NCBI GenBank assembly: GCA_028276205.1
Contig: JAPYWU010000080.1
Coordinates: forward strand, 1-6,708
Reading direction: 5' to 3'
DNA length: 6,708 nt
Source of the DNA: Dictyoglomaceae bacterium
Lineage (GTDB): Bacteria; Dictyoglomota; Dictyoglomia; Dictyoglomales; Dictyoglomaceae
Position 1 is the stretch's first letter. Each line of letters starts with the position of its first letter. Position numbers and translations under genes: made by a program. Below are positions 1 through 5,309 of the stretch, piece by piece. A model generated the notes under the pieces. That model saw only the letters and a list, made by a program, of their open reading frames with translations, was not told the origin of the DNA and made no database searches.

Positions 1-561
1 AAGCCTGGTCTTTATCCACAACCAAATTATTATGCTATTAAGGCTCCTGTATTTTCCTTTACTAAGATTAAGGGTGCTGAGATAGAGCTTGGTCCTGAGA
101 TGAGGTCTACAGGTGAAGTTATGGGGATAGATTATGAATGGTCTAAAGCTCTTTATAAGGCTCTTTATGCCAGTGGTATTAAAATTCCAATAAATGGTGG
201 AAGAATATTTGTAACATCATTTTTCTCAGCCCCATGGGAAAAACTAATTTTAAAGGGGTATAAACTTTATTCTCTTGAAGATAAAGAAGGATTTATAAAG
301 GTGAATTTCAAGGATGATGAAATGTCTACTCTTGCCTCTTATGAATTTGACCTTGTTATTGCCATAGATGATAAGGATAAAGGTTGGAGAAGAGCTTGCT
401 ATGATATTGGATTGCCATGTATTGTTACAGAGGATATGTTTAATGCGGTTATAAAAATGCTTGATGAATTTGGAGATTCAGATATAGATTATAGAGCTAT
501 TCAAGATTTTTATAAGGAGGAAGTATGGCTCTCTGGGGAAGCCGTTGGAGAAAATCATTAA
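1..561 (+). CDS. carB: Carbamoyl-phosphate synthase large subunit, C-terminal fragment (5' end outside window)
   Basis: These are the last 186 codons of the large subunit that makes carbamoyl phosphate from bicarbonate, ATP and glutamine-derived ammonia for arginine and pyrimidine synthesis in the cytoplasm. The open frame runs in from base 1 without a start. Window residues 30-44 (LGPEMRSTGEVMGID) are the CarB signature closing the second ATP-grasp half. From about residue 66 the chain enters the position of the MGS-like allosteric domain, beginning GGRIFVTS. That domain is short and divergent: the usual GTA-type effector-binding segment is not seen (residues 86-105 read GYKLYSLEDKEGFIKVNFKD), although a Rossmann-like strand DLVIAIDDKDKG is present. 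A tail of about 30 residues follows. Its last 37 bases overlap argH, whose ribosome binding site lies inside this gene, so the two are probably co-transcribed and translationally coupled. The ATG at base 100 is internal and is not the real start. Confidence 0.93.
   Translation, partial: KPGLYPQPNYYAIKAPVFSFTKIKGAEIELGPEMRSTGEVMGIDYEWSKALYKALYASGIKIPINGGRIFVTSFFSAPWEKLILKGYKLYSLEDKEGFIKVNFKDDEMSTLASYEFDLVIAIDDKDKGWRRACYDIGLPCIVTEDMFNAVIKMLDEFGDSDIDYRAIQDFYKEEVWLSGEAVGENH
514..520 (+). promoter_or_regulatory. Ribosome binding site of argH, inside carB
   Basis: AAGGAGG ends four bases before the ATG at 525 and lies wholly within the carB coding sequence. It fixes the argH start, and the resulting N-terminus (MALWGSRW) matches the usual ArgH MALWGGRF start. 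Confidence 0.8.
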
Positions 562-1967
562 ATAAAGATGTAGAGGAATTTACATATTCTTTAGATTTTG
601 ATAAAAGGCTGTTTAAAGTAGATCTAATTGGTACTTTGGCCCATGTATTAATGCTTAATAAAATTGGTGTAATAACTAATTGGGAGATAAAAGTTTTAGT
701 GGAAGAAATTAAAAAACTTTATGAATCATTAAAAGAAGATATTGATAATATAAAAGATAGTGAAGATATCCATACTTATATAGAAGAGAATTTAACTAAA
801 AAAATAGGTGATATAGCCAAAAAGATACATACTGGAAGAAGTAGAAACGACCAAGTTGCATTAGATTTGAGACTTTACTTAAGAGAGGAAGCATATGAAC
901 TCTCTCAGTTGATTTTGAAAATTAGAGAAAATTTTTTATCTATGGCAGAGAGATATATAGATTCTCCTATGCCAGGTTATACTCATCTTCAAGAGGCACA
1001 GCCAGTCTCTATAGGACACTATTTTTTAGCTTATGATTCAATGTTTGAAAGAGATTTAGAAAGATTATGGGAAATTTATAAAAGATTAGATGTAATGCCT
1101 CTTGGTTCTGGAGCTTTAGCAGGAAGTAATCTACCACTTGATAGGTATTACGTAGCAGAAATATTAGGATTTTCAGAAGTATCGGACAACAGTATGGATT
1201 CAGTGGCAGATAGAGATTTTGTTGCGGATTTTATCTATTTTTCATCTCTTATTTTTACCCATCTATCTAAGCTTTCTGAAGAAATTATTTTGTGGTCTAC
1301 ACAAGAATTTTCTTTTATTAGACTTCCAGAGGAATATTCTACAGGTAGTAGTATGATGCCTCATAAAAGAAATCCTGATGTAGCTGAACTTACCCGCGGA
1401 AAAACAGGGAAAATTATAGGTAATCTTGTAAATATTCTAACTATTTTAAAGGCTTTACCCTTAAGTTATAATAGAGATCTTCAAGAAGATAAACCTGCAG
1501 TTTTTTTAGTGATAGATGAATTAAAATTGGCATTAAAAGTATGGAGTAATTTTATACTGAATTTAGAGTTTAATATGGATAAAATAGAAAAGACTTTGAG
1601 AAATGATTTTCTTTATGCAACTGATATAGCAGAATATTTAGTCTTAAGAGGTATGCCCTTTAGAGATGCTCATAAAACGGTGGGAGAAGTGGTAAAGTAT
1701 TGTGAAGATAATTCAAAGAGTTTTAAGGAGCTTAGTATAGAAGAATGGAAAAATTTTTCTCCCCTTTTTGATGAAGAAATTTTTAAATTATTAAATCCAG
1801 AAGAAAGTATCAAATCTAAAAAAACATGGGGAAGTCCTAATCCATCCTTAAATAGAGAGGTAATAAAAAAGAAAAGACAATCTTTAAGAGATCAAAAATT
1901 AAAATGGGAACTTATAAAAGATAAACTACCAAGTATAGATAAGATTATTGAGAGGGTTAATTTATAA
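525..1967 (+). CDS. argH: Argininosuccinate lyase
   Basis: This cytoplasmic enzyme splits argininosuccinate into arginine and fumarate, the last step of arginine synthesis. At 480 residues it is complete and about 20 longer than the common 455-460. It begins MALWGSRW, the family N-terminus. Conserved blocks appear in order: HTGRSRNDQ (102-110), PGYTHLQEAQPV with the putative catalytic His154, ALAGSNLPLDR, DSVADRDFV, WSTQEFSFI, and the fumarase/aspartase-superfamily loop GSSMMPHKRNPD (274-285) holding the catalytic serine. RDLQEDKPAVF follows. Fold and active site therefore look intact. Near the C-terminus the common GGTAP motif reads WGSPNP, and a lysine/arginine-rich helix of about 20-30 residues follows. 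The gene overlaps carB by 37 bases upstream and the convergent NrpR-like gene by 11 bases downstream. Confidence 0.97.
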   Translation: MALWGSRWRKSLNKDVEEFTYSLDFDKRLFKVDLIGTLAHVLMLNKIGVITNWEIKVLVEEIKKLYESLKEDIDNIKDSEDIHTYIEENLTKKIGDIAKKIHTGRSRNDQVALDLRLYLREEAYELSQLILKIRENFLSMAERYIDSPMPGYTHLQEAQPVSIGHYFLAYDSMFERDLERLWEIYKRLDVMPLGSGALAGSNLPLDRYYVAEILGFSEVSDNSMDSVADRDFVADFIYFSSLIFTHLSKLSEEIILWSTQEFSFIRLPEEYSTGSSMMPHKRNPDVAELTRGKTGKIIGNLVNILTILKALPLSYNRDLQEDKPAVFLVIDELKLALKVWSNFILNLEFNMDKIEKTLRNDFLYATDIAEYLVLRGMPFRDAHKTVGEVVKYCEDNSKSFKELSIEEWKNFSPLFDEEIFKLLNPEESIKSKKTWGSPNPSLNREVIKKKRQSLRDQKLKWELIKDKLPSIDKIIERVNL

Positions 1968-2949
1968 CATCTTTAATAGGTACAAGTTCTTCATATTTGT
2001 AAAGTATACTCATAGCTTCGTTCTCAGCTTCAATGTTTGATTCGATCACTCCTGCTAAGGGGTTTAAACCTCCTATAATCACTAACCCTGTAGATCCTTG
2101 AGTTACTGGAATACCAAATAGCTCTTGATTGGGTTTACCAAGATAGATTTTAGCTTTTATTCCAAGATCTCTTATTTCTTCTATAACTTTCTCAGTATCA
2201 TCTCTTGCCATATTGGGAAGTTCTCTAAATGTTGCAAGTACTTTGCCTTCTCCATTTTTAACTACAGATAATATAGATGTCATTCTACTTTTGATAAATA
2301 CTTCTAAAGGGTCTAAAGTAGAACCGTTATAATTTATAGCTTCTAAAAATCTAACTGGCTCATGATTTTTGACTTCTAATACTCCACCAAATTTAGCATC
2401 CAGAGGAATACCTCTTTTTAATAAAATTCCATGTATTGTTACACTGCATACTGTACCAACAATTACTTTTTTCTCTGGAACAATTATACCAGGGGCAATT
2501 TCTTCTTCCTCTTTATCAAAGATGATTATTTTTTCGCTTATTCCATATCCTTTTTTTAGGATTTCTTTTATAATTTGAAGGGATTTTTTAAGATCTTTTT
2601 TATTGATTATGGATAAGTTTAAAATGACATTTCCTTTTCCATCTTTATCTAAGTTTACTTGATAAGCTAAATTTAGGATTTTACTAATAATAAATCCTAA
2701 TTTATCTGCAACTAAGGCTTTTTTGATTTCTTCTCTACCTTTTTCTGTTATGATTCTTCCTTTTTTACCTGCTACTTTAGTTAATCCTCTTTCATCCATT
2801 ATCTTTAGGTGATATCTAACTGCTCTTTCAGATAGTTCTATGCCTTTTTCTACTAATTTTTTAGATATAGTGTTAGCTCCTACAGGTTCAGTGTAGTTAT
2901 TTAATATTTCAAGAATTGCCACTAATTTTCTTTCTATATCTTTGTTCAT
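1957..2949 (-). CDS. Winged-helix regulator with one NrpR (DUF128) domain
   Basis: This is a predicted cytoplasmic transcription regulator of 330 residues. Residues 5-75 form a winged helix: TISKKLVEKGIELSERAVRYHL is the recognition region and GRIITEKGREEI the wing and following helix. Residues 80-325 match the NrpR regulatory domain, with typical segments VGTVCSVTIHG (164-174), GIPLDAKFGGVLEV (180-193), NYNGSTLDPLEVFI (207-219) and GLVIIGGLNPLAGVIE (288-303). In methanogenic archaea NrpR represses nitrogen-assimilation genes and is released by 2-oxoglutarate, often with two such domains; here there is one. Regulation of nitrogen or arginine genes is inferred from the family and from the neighbouring argH. 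The ATG lies 9 bases after the stop of the 87-residue gene and has only a weak Shine-Dalgarno, so translation may be coupled. Its 3' end overlaps argH tail-to-tail by 11 bases. The symbol nrpR is withheld because bacterial function is unproven. Confidence 0.88.
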   Translation of the reverse strand: MNKDIERKLVAILEILNNYTEPVGANTISKKLVEKGIELSERAVRYHLKIMDERGLTKVAGKKGRIITEKGREEIKKALVADKLGFIISKILNLAYQVNLDKDGKGNVILNLSIINKKDLKKSLQIIKEILKKGYGISEKIIIFDKEEEEIAPGIIVPEKKVIVGTVCSVTIHGILLKRGIPLDAKFGGVLEVKNHEPVRFLEAINYNGSTLDPLEVFIKSRMTSILSVVKNGEGKVLATFRELPNMARDDTEKVIEEIRDLGIKAKIYLGKPNQELFGIPVTQGSTGLVIIGGLNPLAGVIESNIEAENEAMSILYKYEELVPIKDVIN

Positions 2950-2958
2950 CTTTTATCT

Positions 2959-3222
2959 TTAATGGATGTATGGTGAAGGAGGAAAGAATAAATCCCAATC
3001 TTCATCTTGCTTTAGCCAACCTTCCTGCATAAGAAATTTTTTTGTGGCTAAAGCAAGAAATTGAGCAAGTAGAAGATAATCATCATCTTCTATATCTCCA
3101 TCAAGCTCATCTTTTAACCTTTCAGAGAGTTCTAAACGATCTACATAACTTTCTAAGGCTGTATAATAAAAAGTTATTAATTTTTCTTCCCAATCAAAGT
3201 TTGTTTTAGGATTCTTCTTCAA
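2959..3222 (-). CDS. Acidic protein of unknown function, 87 residues, TTG start
   Basis: I do not recognise this protein. It has 87 residues and starts at TTG (bases 3222-3220). The start is supported by AGGGAGG seven bases upstream and by the absence of an in-frame ATG in that region. After a basic N-terminus (MKKNPKTNF) it is mostly predicted helix. It carries an acidic patch ELDGDIEDDD near residues 39-48, a hydrophobic helix LLLAQFLALATKKFL, and an aromatic/proline end DWDLFFPPSPYIH. It has no signal peptide and no convincing membrane span, so it is probably cytoplasmic. It is the middle gene of a - strand operon, 18 bases after the 59-residue gene and 9 before the NrpR-like regulator. 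That spacing suggests the three work together, perhaps with the small proteins as partners of the regulator, but nothing in the sequence proves a function. Confidence 0.8.
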   Translation of the reverse strand: MKKNPKTNFDWEEKLITFYYTALESYVDRLELSERLKDELDGDIEDDDYLLLAQFLALATKKFLMQEGWLKQDEDWDLFFPPSPYIH

Positions 3223-3229
3223 TATTAAT

Positions 3230-3236
3230 CCTCCCT
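3230..3236 (-). promoter_or_regulatory. Ribosome binding site deciding a TTG start
   Basis: On the - strand this reads AGGGAGG, seven bases before TTG at 3222-3220. It is strong enough to accept the TTG as the start of the 87-residue protein. It sits in the 18-base gap after the upstream 59-codon gene. Confidence 0.7.
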
Positions 3237-3240
3237 AAAA

Positions 3241-3420
3241 TTAGTCTTTTTTAAGATTTATCTGTACAGAAGGATCTTCTAACACCCATCTTAATAAAGC
3301 AATCATCTTTTGAGCGGTTTCTCTTCTTATATATTCAGGTCCAAAGCTATCTAATAATTTAGAATGCTTGTAGTTACTTAGCTCTTGAATTAGCTGTCTT
3401 ATTTCTTCTGGCTTTCTCAT
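3241..3420 (-). CDS. Small helical protein of unknown function, 59 residues
   Basis: This short gene fills the gap between the divergent promoter region and the 87-residue gene. It runs from ATG at 3420-3418 to TAA at 3243-3241, giving 59 residues that begin MRKPEEIRQLIQELSNYKHS and end SVQINLKKD. A good AGGAGG lies 11 bases before the ATG (plus-strand 3432-3437), and an extended -10 promoter lies about 50 bases upstream. The composition is charged and helix-forming, with no transmembrane segment, signal peptide or cysteines, so a small cytoplasmic protein is likely. I do not recognise a family. It leads the operon containing the NrpR-like regulator, so it is probably made with it. Start, stop, ribosome site and operon spacing together make it much more likely real than chance. 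Confidence 0.72.
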   Translation of the reverse strand: MRKPEEIRQLIQELSNYKHSKLLDSFGPEYIRRETAQKMIALLRWVLEDPSVQINLKKD

Positions 3421-3443
3421 AATCTTTTCAACCTCCTATACAA

Positions 3444-3462
3444 TATTTCTTTTGGTATTTCT
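3444..3462. repeat. Tandem 7-base direct repeat at the - strand transcription start region
   Basis: TATTTCT occurs at 3444-3450 and again at 3456-3462, a 12-base period close to one helical turn. The pair overlaps the predicted start of the - strand transcript. It could be half-sites for a regulator, but in AT-rich DNA it could also be chance. Confidence 0.35.
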
Positions 3463-3467
3463 CGGAT

Positions 3468-3496
3468 AGTTTAGCATAGATTAATGTATTAAGCAA
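3468..3496 (-). promoter_or_regulatory. Predicted promoter of the small-protein/NrpR-like operon
   Basis: On the - strand TTGCTT (plus 3491-3496) is followed after 17 bases by TAAACT (plus 3468-3473), with TGC directly upstream giving an extended -10. Transcription would begin near 3461, about 40 bases before the first ATG. It overlaps the oppositely directed promoter. Confidence 0.55.
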
Positions 3497-3509
3497 GTTA
3501 TGTTAGAAT
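3481..3509 (+). promoter_or_regulatory. Predicted promoter of the TIM-barrel isomerase-like gene
   Basis: TGTTAGAAT at 3501-3509 is an extended -10 (TAGAAT matches five of six consensus bases). The matching -35 position, 17 bases upstream (3481-3486, TTAATG), is weak. The start would be near 3516, about 26 bases before the ATG, with AAAGGGGGA at 3525-3533 as ribosome site. Its upstream half overlaps the - strand promoter. Confidence 0.5.
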
Positions 3510-3541
3510 TTGAATAGTAAAAAGAAAGGGGGAAAGATTTT

Positions 3542-4321
3542 ATGGAATTAGTATGGTCCACAAGTAATATTTGGAATCTATCCTTAGAAGAGGCTTTATT
3601 ATTAGGAAAAGATTTTTCAAAATATGTGGTATTAGATATGGGAAAACTTAAAGATTTTTTAAAAGAAAAGGGAATTGATGATTTGAAAAATTTACTTAAT
3701 GAGTACGATTTGAAGCCACTTTTAATTATACATGATGAAAAGGTAGGAGGGAAGTTTGACGAGGAAAGGATCAAAGAGATTTTAGTTTTGTCTCATCATT
3801 TGAATATACCTTATTTCTTTATTAATTCAGATGTAAAACCTGAAAATCTCAGTTTTATTGTTGCCTTAGAAGTTTTTAAAAGGAATTTGGAAAGATTGAA
3901 GGAGATCGTTGATCTTCCATTAGTGATTAAGAATAACTTTCATGGAATTGTAAACACATTTGGAAAAGCATATAAATTGGCAAAAAGTTTAGATAATGTT
4001 TTCTTGTATTTTGATATATTTCATTATTATTTGTCTGGTGAGGAGCTTGAAGTTTTTAGAGATAAGGACCTCTCTTTAATTAAGTTTGTGGTCTTAAAAG
4101 ATGCTGAGAATGTTCCAAGATATTATTTAAGAGAGTATCAACAGCTTTTTCCCGGGGATGGGGTTATCCCTATTATTCAGATTTTTAATTACTTAAGGGA
4201 AGGAGGTTTTGATGGATATGTGGTGCCAGAATTAAGAAGACCTGAATATGAGAAAATGTCAGCAAAAGATTTTGTGAATACTTTATTTGAAAAATCTAAA
4301 AATATATTGAGTAACATTTAA
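3542..4321 (+). CDS. Sugar phosphate isomerase/epimerase-like TIM-barrel protein (xylose isomerase-like superfamily)
   Basis: This 259-residue protein of the AP-endonuclease-2/xylose-isomerase-like superfamily is probably cytoplasmic and acts on a sugar or inositol-type substrate; the exact substrate is not visible. Features in order: a barrel core with LLIIHDE near residue 60, a strand LPLVIKNN (125-132), YFDIFHYYL (156-164) with Asp158 and His161, FVVLKDA (182-188), PGDGVIPI (204-211) and the closing GYVVPEL with Glu230. Related enzymes bind a divalent metal through Glu, Asp, His and Glu. By pattern alignment the first Glu is Lys130 and the metal His (usual HxKD) is Val184, while Asp158 and Glu230 remain. 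Activity may therefore be altered or lost. It starts at ATG with a purine-rich ribosome site (AAAGGGGGA). It has its own promoter and a 124-base gap before the RpiR-type regulator, and the genes downstream suggest sugar-acid metabolism. Confidence 0.82.
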   Translation: MELVWSTSNIWNLSLEEALLLGKDFSKYVVLDMGKLKDFLKEKGIDDLKNLLNEYDLKPLLIIHDEKVGGKFDEERIKEILVLSHHLNIPYFFINSDVKPENLSFIVALEVFKRNLERLKEIVDLPLVIKNNFHGIVNTFGKAYKLAKSLDNVFLYFDIFHYYLSGEELEVFRDKDLSLIKFVVLKDAENVPRYYLREYQQLFPGDGVIPIIQIFNYLREGGFDGYVVPELRRPEYEKMSAKDFVNTLFEKSKNILSNI

Positions 4322-4322
4322 T

Positions 4323-4350
4323 TTATATGTAAAAAATTTTCAACATATAA
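4323..4350. repeat. 28-base near-perfect inverted repeat, candidate operator
   Basis: TTATATGT (4323-4330) and ACATATAA (4343-4350) are perfect 8-base arms around the A/T core AAAAAATTTTCA. Read as one palindrome, 12 of 14 positions per arm match. It starts two bases after the isomerase-like stop and ends four bases before the predicted -35 of the RpiR-type gene. No T-tract follows, so an operator fits better than an intrinsic terminator. Confidence 0.55.
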
Positions 4351-4354
4351 TCTA

Positions 4355-4384
4355 TTGACTAAATAACTTTTTCTGTATTATCAT
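4355..4384 (+). promoter_or_regulatory. Predicted promoter of the RpiR-type regulator and dehydrogenase
   Basis: TTGACT (4355-4360) matches five of six -35 bases. Two overlapping -10 choices follow: TATCAT (4379-4384, 18-base spacing) and TATTAT (4376-4381, 15-base spacing), each five of six. The first is better spaced. The transcript would begin near 4391, leaving a leader of about 55 bases that contains the second inverted repeat. Confidence 0.6.
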
Positions 4385-4416
4385 TAGGTGTAGTATTTAG
4401 CTATATTTTTATTTAT

Positions 4417-4432
4417 GAAGAAAAATTTCTTC
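4417..4432. repeat. 16-base inverted repeat just before the RpiR ribosome site, candidate autoregulatory operator
   Basis: GAAGAAA (4417-4423) and TTTCTTC (4426-4432) are perfect 7-base arms separated by AA. The repeat lies downstream of the predicted promoter and one base before AAGGGG (4434-4439), the ribosome site of the regulator. A bound dimer could block transcription. RpiR-type regulators commonly bind palindromes near their own genes, so autoregulation is a reasonable inference. Confidence 0.55.
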
Positions 4433-4445
4433 TAAGGGGTTAAAA

Positions 4446-5291
4446 ATGGAAAATAATGTTTTGGAAAAAATAAAGGAGAAAAAACATTTATTTAGAGAGT
4501 CTGAGGAGAAAGTTGCTAATTATATATTGACCCGTTGGCAAGAAGTTTTACACCTTCCGATTACGGAGTTAGCTGAAAGAATTGGAGTTAGCGAGGCTAC
4601 TATAGTAAGAATGTGTAAAAAAATGGGGTTTAGAGGTTTCCAGGAATTAAAAATAGCATTGGCTATGGATAAGGTTCAGCCTATAAAAACAGTACATCAG
4701 GCTGTTCAAGAAGGGGATGATTTGGAAACAATTTTAAAGAAGGTTTTTTCTGCAAATATGAGAGCCATGGAGGCTACTTTAAATGTATTATCTGTTAGTG
4801 AACTTGAAAGAGCTATTAATGCTCTTTGTAATGCAAGACAAATTCAAATCTATGGCGTTGGTGGCTCTGGCCCTGTCGCTCTTGATGCTCAACACAAATT
4901 TATGAAAACAGGTATTCCTACAGTAGCCTATGTAGATAGTCATATGATGGCTATGTCTGCCAGTATATTAGAACCTCAGGATGTGGCTATTGGAATATCA
5001 GCTTCTGGAAGTAGTAAAGATATAGTGGAAGCACTGGCATTAGCGAAAGAAAGAGGAGCAACAACTATAGGAATTACCCACTATGCAAAAACTCCTATGG
5101 ATAAGGTTTTAGATATAAAACTATCTGTATCTTCTGAAGAAACTTTCTATAGAACTGAGAGTACTTCAGCCAGAATTGCTCAACTATCAATAATAGATAC
5201 TCTTTACATTGGTGTTGCTCTAAAAAGATTAGATAAGACTCTGGAAAACTTGAGGCTTACTCGAGAGGCAATAGTTCCTAAGAGATTTTAG
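4446..5291 (+). CDS. MurR/RpiR family transcriptional regulator (HTH-SIS)
   Basis: This is a cytoplasmic DNA-binding regulator of 281 residues, normal length for the family. The N-terminal HTH_6 domain spans about residues 1-75, with the helix-turn-helix at LPITELAERIGVSEATIVRMCKK (37-59) followed by the typical GFRGFQELK. A linker leads to a SIS phosphosugar-binding domain (about 125-255), showing GVGGSG (137-142), the phosphate-binding loop ISASGSSKDIVEA (184-196) and the family end pattern RTESTSARIAQLSIIDTLY. The effector is likely a phosphorylated sugar or sugar acid. AAGGGG lies six bases before the ATG. A promoter and two inverted repeats lie upstream, and the dehydrogenase gene begins 18 bases downstream, so the two form an operon. 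It probably controls this operon, possibly also the TRAP genes and the isomerase-like gene. Confidence 0.93.
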   Translation: MENNVLEKIKEKKHLFRESEEKVANYILTRWQEVLHLPITELAERIGVSEATIVRMCKKMGFRGFQELKIALAMDKVQPIKTVHQAVQEGDDLETILKKVFSANMRAMEATLNVLSVSELERAINALCNARQIQIYGVGGSGPVALDAQHKFMKTGIPTVAYVDSHMMAMSASILEPQDVAIGISASGSSKDIVEALALAKERGATTIGITHYAKTPMDKVLDIKLSVSSEETFYRTESTSARIAQLSIIDTLYIGVALKRLDKTLENLRLTREAIVPKRF

Positions 5292-5294
5292 AAG

Positions 5295-5301
5295 AAAGGA
5301 G
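5295..5301 (+). promoter_or_regulatory. Ribosome binding site deciding a TTG start
   Basis: AAAGGAG lies eight bases before TTG at 5310. A second purine run, GAGGAG (5303-5308), is too close to serve this start. The site supports TTG, giving MGFKVLITPRSF, the expected first strand of the dehydrogenase. Confidence 0.7.
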
Positions 5302-5309
5302 CGAGGAGT

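Noticed and set aside
100..102. ATG as the start of a separate 153-residue protein
   Set aside because: The same frame is open to base 1 and encodes conserved CarB sequence before this ATG, so it is an internal methionine.
2369..2578. Open frame of 69 codons on the + strand
   Set aside because: It lies antisense inside the NrpR-like gene, has no ribosome site, and its serine/isoleucine-rich product is typical of a shadow frame.
3421..3541. Archaeal NrpR operator (GGAA-N6-TTCC) in front of the regulator operon
   Set aside because: I looked for it on both strands and found no match. The bacterial protein may recognise another sequence.
3481..3774. Open frame of 97 codons on the - strand
   Set aside because: It is antisense to the isomerase-like gene and its composition (Ser, Phe, Lys) mirrors that gene. 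It also runs through the divergent promoter region.
4323..4350. Terminator for the isomerase-like gene
   Set aside because: The hairpin would be nearly all A-U pairs and is not followed by a T run. Its position against a -35 box fits an operator better.
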